Counted from the stretch's first letter, positions 19,462-28,714 are shown. The stretch is 64,000 nt of DNA from Viridibacterium sp047600765 (GCA_047600765.1 JASGKF010000002.1:310001-374000), one strand, 5' to 3'. The notes: generated by a model from the sequence alone, not told the origin. Numbers and translations: made by a program.

Positions 19462-20858
19462 TTTCCTGGCAATTTCTGCGCGGCGCGGTTTCGCGGATTC
19501 GCGAGATTTTCTTGTTGGGAGGATGGCCGGGACTGTTGCACAAGATCCGGTATTTTCTGCGGCGTCACCATTTTATGCCTCCGCCGTTCTATTGTTTGAG
19601 TCGAGGGGCGTCTACAGCTGCGGCCAAGGCGAGTCGGAATGTAACGGAGGCGTCCGAGCGCAGCCTCCCTCTCAGGGCGCTTGTGTTCTCACACAATCTC
19701 AATCGAGAGGGAGCATCCATCAGTCTCTTTGAACTGATGTCTGCTCTGAAGACCCGGGGAGTTTTGTCTCCAACACTCGTTTCGTATCAGGATGGGCCTG
19801 TTAGAGGAGATTATGAAGCCGTAGGCATTCCTGTGGTTTTGCTTCCCCCAGTGTTGGAGCGCTTGTCTACGGCAAGACGGTTAGAGGTCGTTGTCGGAGA
19901 AATGACGTCGCTCTTACAGAGCTACAGTGCTGAGCTAGTGTTCGCCAATACCCTCTTGACCTTCCCCGCTATCCTGGCTGCGGCGAAAGCTGGGGTGCCG
20001 TCTGTATGGAATCCCCGCGAAAGCGAAAACTGGGGGAGCTATTTTGAGTTTCTGCCAGATGTTGTTGCTCAGCAAGCTATCGCAGCCATCTGGCTTCCGT
20101 ACCGTACGGTCTTCGTTGCGCACGCAACGCGTCGTGTTTGGGACGCCCTCGATACGCAAGGCAATTTTGCGGTAGTCCACAATGGCGTCGATATCAAACG
20201 ATTTCCATCGTCTCAAGACGTGGCTGAGCGCGGTCGGCGTCGCAGTGAGCTTGGCTTGGAAGCGGAGACGATAACGATACTGTGCGTAGGAACTGTCTGC
20301 GAAAGAAAGGGCCAGGCGGACTTGTTGGAGGCCCTTTTGTCGTTGCCCGACGCTTGTTCAAGTAAAGTGCAGATAGTGTTGCTTGGCGACGATAGCAACA
20401 GTTATGCAAAGAACTTCAAGGCCAAGTGCAAGTCTTTACTTGGCGCTGATTGCCGGCAGATTCGTTTTTTGCCGCCGACAGCTGCTGTGGCGGATTTTTA
20501 CGCGGCGGCTGATCTATTTGTCCTGAGCTCGAGGTCCGAGAGTTTTCCGCGTGTTGTTCTTGAGGCAATGGTTTTCGGGTTGCCAATTATTTCCACCCCT
20601 GTATTCGGCGTGCTTGAGCAAGTGGTTGAGGGGGAGAACGCATTTTTCTACTCCCCCGGCGACTGCCGTGCACTGTCCAAACACATTGAACGCTTGGTGA
20701 GCGATGAGGCTTTACGAGTAAGGATGGGCCGGAGTTCGCAGCAACGGAGCCTACAGATGACAACGTATGATGAGATGGTGGGCTCATATGCCAGAATTTG
20801 TAGTGAGGCAGTGGATCGACTCCGCGAACTGAGTATTACGAAGGGTGTGGAGCGATAG
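19458..20858 (+). CDS. GT4-family glycosyltransferase
   Basis: This 466-residue GT-B protein has VFSHNLNREGASISLFELM as the N-terminal loop, NGVDIKRFP, a CVGTVCERKGQADLLEAL donor-domain start, then LFVLSSRSESFPRVVLEAMVFGLPIIST carrying the EX7E region. These place it in GT4 with good certainty; the sugar transferred is unknown. A basic, hydrophobic first 50 residues may attach it to the membrane. It follows the methyltransferase with a four-base overlap and closes the AT-richer section of the locus. Confidence 0.88.
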   Translation: MISWQFLRGAVSRIREIFLLGGWPGLLHKIRYFLRRHHFMPPPFYCLSRGASTAAAKASRNVTEASERSLPLRALVFSHNLNREGASISLFELMSALKTRGVLSPTLVSYQDGPVRGDYEAVGIPVVLLPPVLERLSTARRLEVVVGEMTSLLQSYSAELVFANTLLTFPAILAAAKAGVPSVWNPRESENWGSYFEFLPDVVAQQAIAAIWLPYRTVFVAHATRRVWDALDTQGNFAVVHNGVDIKRFPSSQDVAERGRRRSELGLEAETITILCVGTVCERKGQADLLEALLSLPDACSSKVQIVLLGDDSNSYAKNFKAKCKSLLGADCRQIRFLPPTAAVADFYAAADLFVLSSRSESFPRVVLEAMVFGLPIISTPVFGVLEQVVEGENAFFYSPGDCRALSKHIERLVSDEALRVRMGRSSQQRSLQMTTYDEMVGSYARICSEAVDRLRELSITKGVER

Positions 20859-20907
20859 TGAGTCCAGCATGTTTTATGGTTGATGTTCCCTTATTCGTGG
20901 AGGCCAC

Positions 20908-21690
20908 GTGAAACTAATCCGGAACAATTTTCCCGCTTCTCCTGAGGTTTCTAGAAGATCGTTGCTCCGTCGCATTCTCGCGATGGGCGGAATGGCTGGA
21001 CTTTCCGTGTTGGATATTGCGGGCCTCCGAGAGGCTAGCGCTGCGGTGGTCGGAGGGCCTGTCTGGCTGGATGACTTTCTCGGCACGACGATCGACGCCA
21101 GGTATCAGATCTCACTGGGGGGTGGTTCGGTCAAGATGGCGCCCAGCATGTCGGGCGGAGCTGCCATGCTGAGTACCTACACCACTCAGCCCGGTTCGCC
21201 GCGGATGCGCTTCGGGGGCGATGCGGCAGGCGGCGATGTTGATATGCGCAACTGGAATGTCAATCGAGACATCGTCTATGAAACCCGGGTTTTCTACAAC
21301 AGCACCAACTACATGCAGTCGAGTGTTGGCTTTGTCGGACAGAATGACCCAAGCAATTTTCTGGAGTTCTATTACTCCGCGCCGGGGGAAAACACGTCAA
21401 CCTGGAAATTTGCCATCACGTTCAACAATACGAATGGTTACTTCATTGATACGGGCTTCTCTCATCCTTTGAGCCAGTGGGTTGTGTTTCGTATTGAAAC
21501 GACACGCGGCTCGCCACCGACTGTGCGGTTCTATATCAACGATGAACTCAAAGGGACATATTCTGGGGCTGAAATTCCGACCATGAATTTGGTTCCGGAG
21601 TACAACTGCTACAACTTCTTCAAATATGGACAGTATTCCCTGGTTGGCCTGTGGGTCGACTACCTCTATGTAAAGCAAGCTCGAGTCTGA
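20908..21690 (+). CDS. Tat-exported protein with jelly-roll (concanavalin A-like) features
   Basis: The N-terminus has a twin-arginine motif SRRSLLRRI, then a hydrophobic stretch and a likely cleavage after ASA (about residue 45), so export through Tat is probable. The remaining ~215 residues are rich in alternating hydrophobic and aromatic positions (IVYETRVFYNS, WVVFRIETTRG, VRFYINDELKGTY), as in concanavalin A-like beta sandwiches found in lectins, glucanases and polysaccharide lyases. I see no catalytic signature that settles which. It starts at GTG with a TGGAGG site upstream. Its place inside the polysaccharide block suggests it binds or trims the exported polymer. Confidence 0.7.
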   Translation: MKLIRNNFPASPEVSRRSLLRRILAMGGMAGLSVLDIAGLREASAAVVGGPVWLDDFLGTTIDARYQISLGGGSVKMAPSMSGGAAMLSTYTTQPGSPRMRFGGDAAGGDVDMRNWNVNRDIVYETRVFYNSTNYMQSSVGFVGQNDPSNFLEFYYSAPGENTSTWKFAITFNNTNGYFIDTGFSHPLSQWVVFRIETTRGSPPTVRFYINDELKGTYSGAEIPTMNLVPEYNCYNFFKYGQYSLVGLWVDYLYVKQARV

Positions 21691-21836
21691 ACTTGATAGC
21701 TCGCAGGGCGATTGAATGCAATGGTCATTCCGTCCGTCTCTAGCTGAAAACAGGGTGCATGTGGGTGTCGCGAAGAATGCGTCCTCTTTCGCCTTTGGGA
21801 TGATCGGTGGGAAGGTTCCGGTGGTGACCTGACAAT

Positions 21837-22826
21837 ATGATTAGCGGATGCAAGAGGCTGCCCCCAACTGTTGGCGTGGTCATAGTAAATTGGAATTCAT
21901 TCTTCGAGTTGCGGCATTGTCTCGCTGCACTTGCCGCGGTGCGAGGCGAGTTCAGGCGCGTAGTCATTATCGACAACTGCAGCAGGAGCGCGCCCGAAGC
22001 GCTTGATTGTGTCCGACCCCCCAACACTGAGTACATCAGGCTGGATAGCAACACGGGCTTCGCGCGAGGGAACAATCTTGCGTTGCCGTATCTCGAGGAC
22101 TGTGACTGGATCGCGTTGATCAATCCCGATGCTTACGTTGACGCAGGCTGGCTGCAGGCCATGGCCGAGGCTATTCCGAGGTACTCCGATTGCGCGATGT
22201 TTGCGAGTCGTTTGATCAAGGCAAATAAGCCGGAGCTGCTGGATGGCGTGGGCGATTGCTTTCACGTGTCAGGCATGGCTTGGCGTCATGGCCATGGTGC
22301 GAGAGTGGCGGATGTGCCGATAGCGGATCGCGAGGTCTTTGCGCCATGCGCTGCCGCTGCGCTGTATCGGCGGGACGCTTTGCTGGAGCAGGGGGGCTTT
22401 GATGAGAGCTACTTCTGTTACTTTGAAGATGTCGATCTGGCGTTTCGCCTCAGGTTGGCAGGGCACAAATGCATGCTTGTCAGCGATGCCGTGGCCTATC
22501 ACGTGGGCTCCGCGACGACGGGTGGTCAGCGCAGCGATTTTGCGGTTTATCATGGGCATCGGAACATGGTGTGGTGCTATGTCAAGAACATGCCTGCACT
22601 GCTGTTCTGGCTCTGCCTGCCTTTGCACCTGTGCGCGAATATCATGGCCGTCGTGCGTTTTGCACTGCGCGGACAAGGGGGCTCGATATTGCGAGCAAAA
22701 CGCGACGCCCTGCGAGGCATTCCGGCGAACTGGGTGAAACGGCGACAGGTTCAGGCGCGCAGGGTTGTTTCGACGTATGACGTATGGCGCGCTCTCGAAA
22801 AGAGTGTGCTGCCGAGGAGGAATTAG
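21837..22826 (+). CDS. GT2-family glycosyltransferase (rhamnosyltransferase-like)
   Basis: This is a family 2 GT-A enzyme of 329 residues. It opens with VGVVIVNWNSFFELRHCL, has NTGFARGNNLAL and the metal-binding LINPDAYVDAGWL (DXD-type Asp). GGFDESYFCYFEDVDLAFRLRLAG carries the catalytic ED. A C-terminal hydrophobic pair may sit in the membrane. The pattern is close to bacterial rhamnosyltransferases, which fits rhamnose supply from rfbAD, but the sugar is not proven. There is no good ribosome site; 146 bases separate it from the Tat-exported protein, so a promoter may lie there. Confidence 0.9.
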   Translation: MISGCKRLPPTVGVVIVNWNSFFELRHCLAALAAVRGEFRRVVIIDNCSRSAPEALDCVRPPNTEYIRLDSNTGFARGNNLALPYLEDCDWIALINPDAYVDAGWLQAMAEAIPRYSDCAMFASRLIKANKPELLDGVGDCFHVSGMAWRHGHGARVADVPIADREVFAPCAAAALYRRDALLEQGGFDESYFCYFEDVDLAFRLRLAGHKCMLVSDAVAYHVGSATTGGQRSDFAVYHGHRNMVWCYVKNMPALLFWLCLPLHLCANIMAVVRFALRGQGGSILRAKRDALRGIPANWVKRRQVQARRVVSTYDVWRALEKSVLPRRN

Positions 22827-22827
22827 C

Positions 22828-23829
22828 TTGCTGCTTGCGACAGAAGCGCCGCGCGAGAAACTACGTGATCCAGTTGTGGGGGCTCGCCCGTTGTTTGACG
22901 GGAGCTGCCAGATCGATGAGATGGCTGGCGATATGAGTGCGGACAACAGAGTCTCCGTGTTGATCGTGAATTTCAATGCCGGCAATGACTTGTCATGTGG
23001 CGTGCAAGCTGCGTTGTTGCAGGCGGACGAGGTTGTCGTTGTCGACAATGCGTCCAGCGATGACAGCCTGGAGCAGGTGGCGCATCTTGCGCAAACCGAG
23101 AAGCGCCTCTCTGTCATTGCCAATCCGCAGAATCTGGGCTTTGCAAGGGCGTGCAATATCGCGGCAGGCGCCGCGCGTGGCGATATCTTGTTGTTCCTGA
23201 ATCCGGATTGCGTACTCGCCCCGGGGGCTCTCGTTGAGATGCGCAAAGCCTTGTTGCAGGATGCCGCAGCAGGGATGGTCGGCGGGCTGTTGCTCAATAC
23301 GGATGGTAGTGAGCAGGCTGGGGGGCGACGCCTTGTCCCCACGCCTTGGCGAACGTTTGTGCGTGCCTTCGGTCTCGCCAGACTGGAAAAACGATATCCC
23401 AGATTGTTCCAGGGCTATGACCAGCATCGGGAGCCATTGCCCCAAGGGCCCGCCGAGGTAGAGGCCATATCGGGAGCGTGCATGATGGTGCGTCGCGAAG
23501 CCTTGCGGGAAGTGGGCTTGCTCGACGAAGGGTACTTCATGCACTGCGAAGACCTGGATTGGTGCATGCGTTTCCGTCAGAAAGGATGGCGGATCCTGTT
23601 TGTGCCAACCGCTCGGGTGACGCACGTAAAGGGTGTTTGCAGCAAGGCTCGCCCGATGTTCGTGGAATGGCACAAGCATCGCGGAATGGTCAGGTTCTAC
23701 CGCAAGTTTTTCCGCCACCAGTATCCCGGTGTTCTGATGTGGGCAGTGGTATTGGCTGTGTGGCTGCGCTTTGCCGCAGTGAGTGGTGCGCATATGGTGC
23801 GCAAGTGGCTGCGAGTGCTGCCTGCGTGA
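22828..23829 (+). CDS. GT2-family glycosyltransferase
   Basis: This second GT2 enzyme has VSVLIVNFNAG, VVVDNASSDDSLEQV, NLGFARACN, LFLNPDCVLAPGAL with the DXD-like Asp, and DEGYFMHCEDLDWCMRFRQKGW with the catalytic ED. Two starts compete. The TTG at 22828 lies two bases after the previous stop and has a perfect AGGAGG seven bases before it; the ATG at 22933 would start just before the fold. I take the TTG (333 residues) because the ribosome site has no other start to serve, but the extra 35 residues are not conserved-looking. Confidence 0.88.
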   Translation: MLLATEAPREKLRDPVVGARPLFDGSCQIDEMAGDMSADNRVSVLIVNFNAGNDLSCGVQAALLQADEVVVVDNASSDDSLEQVAHLAQTEKRLSVIANPQNLGFARACNIAAGAARGDILLFLNPDCVLAPGALVEMRKALLQDAAAGMVGGLLLNTDGSEQAGGRRLVPTPWRTFVRAFGLARLEKRYPRLFQGYDQHREPLPQGPAEVEAISGACMMVRREALREVGLLDEGYFMHCEDLDWCMRFRQKGWRILFVPTARVTHVKGVCSKARPMFVEWHKHRGMVRFYRKFFRHQYPGVLMWAVVLAVWLRFAAVSGAHMVRKWLRVLPA

Positions 23830-24671
23830 CCAAGGTGGTTGTGGCCGGGGCCACCAGTCTGGTCGGGCCGAGCTTGCTGGCCGGGTTGCGAGGGGAGGGG
23901 CTCGCTGCCGTGGCATTGACGCGTAACTCTGCTTTGCATGGCATGCGTGATGGCGTGCGTTGGTGTGCTGCCGGGGAGCAGGGCGAAGCGCATGTCTGGA
24001 TATGCCTCATGCCGATCTGGGGGCTGCCGGAAATCTTTGAGGCCATGGAATCCGCTGGAGTGCGGAGAGTCGTTGCTCTGTCTTCAACCAGTGCAGACAG
24101 CAAGCGCCACGCGAGATCTGAGCAAGACAGGTTGCTTTCTAAAGCGCTTGAGCAAGGTGAGCAGCAATTTGCCGAGTGGGCGCGACGCCGCTGCGTGGAG
24201 TGGGTCGTACTACGTACGACACTGATCCATGGTGACGGGCGTGACCGCAACGTGGCGGATATTGCGCGCTGGTTACAGCGTTGGCGGTTCTTCCCGTTGG
24301 TGGGCGGCGGGCGGGGCTTGCGCCAGCCCGTGCATGTTGCGGACGTAGCCGAAGCTTGCCTGCGTCTGGTGAGGCAGGCGTCTTTGCCTGCTGGCGTATT
24401 CAATCTGGTTGGCGGTGAGACCCTGAGCTATCGTGACATGGTGTCGCGTATTGCCAGTGTTCAAGGGGTGCGTTGTGTTCTGCTGCCCGTGCCGCGTGGC
24501 TTGATCCGGCTGGGGATGCGTCTGCTGGCTTGTCTGCCGCGTTACCGTCATCTGTCGCCTGATCTGGCTGACCGCATGAATGCGGATCTGGTGTTTGACG
24601 GGGCGCCCTTGCAGGCCTTGCTGGGATGGACGGCGGGGCGGTTTGTCCCGCAAAGGGTAGAATCGCGCTGA
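23826..24671 (+). CDS. NAD(P)-dependent nucleotide-sugar epimerase/dehydratase-like protein
   Basis: This 281-residue short-chain Rossmann protein starts VTKVVVAGATSLVGPSLL, a variant of the GXXGXXG nucleotide site. It has VVALSSTSADSK at the catalytic Ser and a Pro-Val-His block (LRQPVHVADVAEACL) typical of extended sugar epimerases. The YXXXK motif is not clear: the segment after the Ser reads RHARSEQDRL, so catalysis may be altered. Genes like this often stand just before the WbpM-type dehydratase in O-antigen loci. Its GTG start overlaps the previous stop (GTGA). Confidence 0.82.
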   Translation: MTKVVVAGATSLVGPSLLAGLRGEGLAAVALTRNSALHGMRDGVRWCAAGEQGEAHVWICLMPIWGLPEIFEAMESAGVRRVVALSSTSADSKRHARSEQDRLLSKALEQGEQQFAEWARRRCVEWVVLRTTLIHGDGRDRNVADIARWLQRWRFFPLVGGGRGLRQPVHVADVAEACLRLVRQASLPAGVFNLVGGETLSYRDMVSRIASVQGVRCVLLPVPRGLIRLGMRLLACLPRYRHLSPDLADRMNADLVFDGAPLQALLGWTAGRFVPQRVESR

Positions 24672-24704
24672 TTTTCCGGGGTCCCCGGGTGTTCTGGAGC
24701 CTTC

Positions 24705-26621
24705 ATGCGAGCTTTGCTCAACCGTTTGAAACCCCGTGGCGTTGCGCGTAGCTGGACGGTATCGGGTTTTGATCTGGCGGCCGTGATCGCTTGCTGGTGC
24801 GCGGCCTATTTGCTGCGCTTCAATTTTGCCGTCCCCCCCGATTTCCTGCGGCATGGCCTGCTGAGCCTGTTGTGGGTGTTGCCCGTGCATGCGGTCATGT
24901 TCCGCTATTTCGGGCTCTACAAAGGCATGTGGGTGTTTGCCAGCCTGCCTGATCTGATGCGCATCGTGCGTGCGATCGGGGCATCGATCGCCATAGTCAT
25001 CGTCGTGGCTACCCTGGTGCGGGGCAATACGCCCATACCGCGTTCGGTGCTGGTGGCGTTTCCGATCTTCCTGCTTGTTGCCATGGGGGGTACGCGAGCC
25101 ATGTACCGTGCCTGGCGTGAGCATCGTCAGTACGGTGCATTGGCGGCTACTGGCAAACCGGCGTTGTTGATTGGCGGAGGCGAAGTAGGGCTGAACGTCA
25201 TGCGTCAGCTACGCAGCTCACCCGAATGGCGCCTGGTCGGCGTGCTGGATGACAACGCCAGCAAACACGGTCGAGAAATGATGGGCCTGCGCGTGCTGGG
25301 GCGTGTCGACGAGCTGCCGGCTTGGGCAGCAAAGCTGCAGGCACGTCACGCCATTATTGCCATGCCCTCTGCGTCGGCTGAAACGCGCAAACAGATTTTT
25401 GCGATCTGTCTCAGGGCGGGCGTGCATCCACTTGTTGTGCCGACTCTTGCTGAGACGATGCGTAGCGGCGAACGGAGTGCCGCCGAGACTGGAACCTTCC
25501 GCGAAGTCCGCATGGAGGATCTGCTTGGCCGTGACCCGGTGGCGATCGACTGCCCTCACATCGACAGCATGGTTGGCGACCGTGTCGTTCTGGTGACAGG
25601 AGCCGGTGGATCGATCGGATCCGAGCTGTGTCGCCAATTGGCGCTGTTCCGTCCGGCCCGCTTGATTGCCTACGATGCCAGCGAGTTTGCGCTGTACAAG
25701 CTCGTCGAAGAATTTTCCGTGCGCTTTCCCGAGGTGCCCGTCCTGCCTGTGACGGGGGACGTGCGCGATGCGGCCTGGCTGGACGAAACCTTCGCGCGGC
25801 ACGCGCCGGCACTGGTTTTTCACGCCGCGGCGTACAAGCATGTGCCGCTGATGGAAGAAGAAAACGCCTGGCAGGCGATGACCAACAACGTGCTGGGCAC
25901 CTGGCGCGTCGCCAAGGCCGCGGCTGCACATCGTGTGCCCAAGTTCGTGATGGTGTCGACCGACAAGGCCGTCAATCCCACCAATGTGATGGGCGCGACC
26001 AAGCGGCTGGCAGAGATGGTCTGCCAGGTCGTGCAGAGCGAGGCGCCTGACACGCAGTTCTGCAGCGTACGTTTCGGTAACGTGCTGGGCAGCAATGGCA
26101 GCGTGGTGCCCAAGTTCCGCGAGCAGATTGCGGCCGGTGGGCCGGTGACGGTGACGCATCCGGAGATTACGCGTTACTTCATGTCCATCCCCGAAGCGGC
26201 GCAGTTGGTGCTGCAGGCGGCCACCATGGGCAAGGGCGGCGAGATCTTCGTGCTCGACATGGGTGAGCCGGTGAAGATCGCCAACCTCGCGCGCGACATG
26301 ATCCGGCTGTCTGGCGCGAGCGAAGACAAGATCCGCATCGAGTTCACGGGCCTGCGGCCGGGCGAGAAACTCTACGAAGAGCTGCTGGCCGACAACGAGC
26401 ACACCTTGCCGACCCACCATGAGAAGTTGCGCATCGCTCAGGCGCGTGCGGCAGATCCAGTGCTCATCGAAGAGGTGCTGGTGTGGTTGCGTGCTGGCCG
26501 CGTGACGAGCGCGCCGGAAATCAAGCGCGAGCTGCGTCGCTGGGTGCCCGAGTATTCGCCATACCTGCGCCCCAACCTGCAGGTTGTGAGCGGCAGCGAG
26601 CGTACGGCTGGAGGCGGCTGA
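24705..26621 (+). CDS. wbpM: Membrane nucleotide-sugar 4,6-dehydratase, WbpM/CapD/FlaA1 family
   Basis: The 638-residue protein has four hydrophobic segments in residues 15-115, a CoA-binding-like Rossmann domain (ALLIGGGEVGLNVMRQL), and a second Rossmann domain starting VVLVTGAGGSIGSELCRQL (about 295). It continues with FHAAAYKHVPLMEEN, VSTDKAVNPTNVMGATKR (the family's STDKA and MGATK in place of the classic YXXXK) and FGNVLGSNGSVVP. WbpM-type enzymes remove water from UDP-GlcNAc to start synthesis of deoxy amino sugars. The two aminotransferases upstream could act on that product. No initiating phosphoglycosyl transferase follows here. Confidence 0.94.
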   Translation: MRALLNRLKPRGVARSWTVSGFDLAAVIACWCAAYLLRFNFAVPPDFLRHGLLSLLWVLPVHAVMFRYFGLYKGMWVFASLPDLMRIVRAIGASIAIVIVVATLVRGNTPIPRSVLVAFPIFLLVAMGGTRAMYRAWREHRQYGALAATGKPALLIGGGEVGLNVMRQLRSSPEWRLVGVLDDNASKHGREMMGLRVLGRVDELPAWAAKLQARHAIIAMPSASAETRKQIFAICLRAGVHPLVVPTLAETMRSGERSAAETGTFREVRMEDLLGRDPVAIDCPHIDSMVGDRVVLVTGAGGSIGSELCRQLALFRPARLIAYDASEFALYKLVEEFSVRFPEVPVLPVTGDVRDAAWLDETFARHAPALVFHAAAYKHVPLMEEENAWQAMTNNVLGTWRVAKAAAAHRVPKFVMVSTDKAVNPTNVMGATKRLAEMVCQVVQSEAPDTQFCSVRFGNVLGSNGSVVPKFREQIAAGGPVTVTHPEITRYFMSIPEAAQLVLQAATMGKGGEIFVLDMGEPVKIANLARDMIRLSGASEDKIRIEFTGLRPGEKLYEELLADNEHTLPTHHEKLRIAQARAADPVLIEEVLVWLRAGRVTSAPEIKRELRRWVPEYSPYLRPNLQVVSGSERTAGGG

Positions 26622-26628
26622 GCGGCAT

Positions 26629-27465
26629 ATGTCCACCTACGTCGTCGGTGACTTGCAGGGTTGTTTCGATCCCTTGCTGAAGCTGCTGGAGACGGCAGGC
26701 TTCGATGCGCGCCATGACCGCCTCTGGCTGGTCGGCGATCTCGTCAACCGTGGTTCCCAGTCGGCCGACGTGCTGCGCTTCGTGCGCGATCTGGGCGCTG
26801 CCGCGACAGCGGTGCTTGGCAACCATGATCTCTACATGCTGGCCGTTGCAGCAGGGGTGCCTGCCAAGGCGCGCGAGAGCGACACCATCGATGCGGTACT
26901 GACGGCGCCTGATGCCGAGGTGCTGATCGACTGGCTGCGCCATCTGCCGCTGATGCATGTGGAAGGGCCGAACGTGCTGGTGCATGCCGGTCTGCTGCCT
27001 GAGTGGAGCGTGCCGCAGGCACGTGAGCTGGCCGCTGAGGTGGAAGCTGCATTGCGCGGCAGCGAGTGGCGCGACTACCTGCAACACCTGTTCGGCAATC
27101 AGCCGTCACGCTGGGATGGGGAACTGCGTGGCTGGGATCGCCATCGGCTCGTCATCAACGCGATGACACGCATGCGCTTCCTGACTGCGGACGGCGCCAT
27201 CGACCTGAAGCCCAAAGGGTCGCCTGAACTGGCCGACAGCAGCCTGCGGCCCTGGTACGCCGTACCCGATGCGGCGTGGCGCAGCCATACGCTCTATGTG
27301 GGCCACTGGTCCGCGCTGGGCGTGCGCGACATGGGGCAGGTCGTGGCGCTGGATTCTGGCTGCGTGTGGGGCGGTCAGCTGACGGCTTTCCGCGTTGAGG
27401 ACCGCGCCACGTTTCAAGTCTCTTGCGAGGCCTGCGGCATCCGCAAGACCAAGGGCGAGGACTAG
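26629..27465 (+). CDS. apaH: Symmetrical bis(5'-nucleosyl)-tetraphosphatase
   Basis: ApaH splits Ap4A into two ADP in the cytoplasm and also removes Np4 caps from RNA. The 278 residues carry the calcineurin-type metal motifs GDLQGC (7-12), GDLVNRG (36-42) and GNHD (64-67), then VHAGLLPEW and a GHWSALG block. The start ATG lies seven bases after wbpM and has no strong ribosome site of its own, so it may be read from the polysaccharide transcript. It converges with the regulator gene on the minus strand with only seven bases between stops. Confidence 0.96.
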   Translation: MSTYVVGDLQGCFDPLLKLLETAGFDARHDRLWLVGDLVNRGSQSADVLRFVRDLGAAATAVLGNHDLYMLAVAAGVPAKARESDTIDAVLTAPDAEVLIDWLRHLPLMHVEGPNVLVHAGLLPEWSVPQARELAAEVEAALRGSEWRDYLQHLFGNQPSRWDGELRGWDRHRLVINAMTRMRFLTADGAIDLKPKGSPELADSSLRPWYAVPDAAWRSHTLYVGHWSALGVRDMGQVVALDSGCVWGGQLTAFRVEDRATFQVSCEACGIRKTKGED

Positions 27466-27472
27466 GGGCGAC

Positions 27473-28714
27473 CTAGAATTCGCCGTTGCGGCGGTTCAGC
27501 GAGACACCCAGCTGCTTGAGCTTGCGGTAGAGGTGGGTGCGCTCCAACCCGGCCTTGTCGGCGACGCGCGTAATGTTGCCGTCCTCGATCTGCAGGTGGT
27601 GTTCGAAGTAGAGGCGCTCGAAGGTTTCGCGTGCTTCGCGCAGGGGTTGATCGAGTGGCAGTGACAGCGCGGTAGTAGCCGTCTGCGAGACGCTACGCAC
27701 CGCGTCTTCCTGCGAGATCTCTTCTTCCAGCGCACCCAGCGCCAGCGAGCGGATGGCCGACTTCAAGGCGTGGAAGCCACCGCTCCAGGGGCTGTTGCGC
27801 AGCGCATTGAGTGCGCCGGTCGACAGCGTGCGCGGCGGAATTTCGTTGGCTTCCATCAGGTGCAGCAGGATCTGTTGCGCCATCTCCGGTACTTCGTCGC
27901 GCAGCTCCAGCAGCGATGGCGGTACCAGCGAGATTTCGAATAGACGACGGATCAGCGTGGGCTCCCAGCCCTCGGCCAGCAGCTCGTCCGGGTTGCGGTC
28001 GCTGGCGGCAACCAGATGCAGGTCGCACTTTTCGAGACGTTCCAGCGCAAAGGCGAGATTCTTCTGTTGTGCGCGTGTCAGCTGCACGATGTTCTCGACG
28101 TACAGCATGCCGCCGCGCGCCTGCTCCAGTGTCTGCAGTTCGATTGGCTGATTGAGGCTGCCGAGGTCGATCCAGGTGCTGCCCGGCACTTGCAGGCTGC
28201 GTGCGCAGAGCTCGGCCAGCGAGCCGGCGCCGACGCGCAGCAGCACGTGGCGCGAGCGAGCCGTGATCTGCTCCAGCCGCTTGCGCAGGTCACGCAGCAG
28301 CGCCGAACGCGTAAAGGAGGCCAGGGTCATGTGCGCCCGCGCACGCGCCGGCTGGCGTTGCAGGCCGCGCCGCACGGCACTGAGCAGCTTCTGCAGGGCA
28401 ATCGGTTTTTCGAGGAAGTCAACGGCGCCGAAGCGAATGGCTTCGACGGCGGTATCGATGGTGCCGTGGCCCGACATCATGATCACCGGCATGGTCAGCA
28501 GGTGGCCGGCCGCCCACTCCTTGAGCAGGGTCACGCCATCGGTGTCGGGCATCCAGATGTCGAGCAGCACGAGGTCAGGCCGGCCCGCCTGACGCGCGAA
28601 GCGCGCTTCGGTGGCGTTGGCAGCCAGCACGACGTCATGACCGTCGTCGCGCAGGATTTCAGAGAGCAGTTCGCGAATGCCGACTTCGTCGTCGACGACC
28701 AGAATTTTTGCCAC
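27473..28714 (-). CDS. ntrX: NtrX-like response regulator with degenerate AAA+ domain
   Basis: Residues 1-120 are a receiver domain (KILVVDDE, phosphoacceptor LLDIWMPD with Asp52, MMSGHGTIDTA, KPI). The C-terminus (about 370-413) is a Fis-type helix-turn-helix (NITRVADKAGLERTHLYRKLKQLG). The middle has the length of a sigma-54 activator domain, but Walker A is RVGAGSLAE instead of GESGTGKE, Walker B is GGMLYVENI, and no GAFTGA loop is present. It is thus unlikely to drive sigma-54 open complexes and may act as a plain DNA-binding regulator. I start at the GTG at 28714 (VAKILVVDD). No NtrY sensor is in the window. Confidence 0.85.
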   Translation of the reverse strand: MAKILVVDDEVGIRELLSEILRDDGHDVVLAANATEARFARQAGRPDLVLLDIWMPDTDGVTLLKEWAAGHLLTMPVIMMSGHGTIDTAVEAIRFGAVDFLEKPIALQKLLSAVRRGLQRQPARARAHMTLASFTRSALLRDLRKRLEQITARSRHVLLRVGAGSLAELCARSLQVPGSTWIDLGSLNQPIELQTLEQARGGMLYVENIVQLTRAQQKNLAFALERLEKCDLHLVAASDRNPDELLAEGWEPTLIRRLFEISLVPPSLLELRDEVPEMAQQILLHLMEANEIPPRTLSTGALNALRNSPWSGGFHALKSAIRSLALGALEEEISQEDAVRSVSQTATTALSLPLDQPLREARETFERLYFEHHLQIEDGNITRVADKAGLERTHLYRKLKQLGVSLNRRNGEF

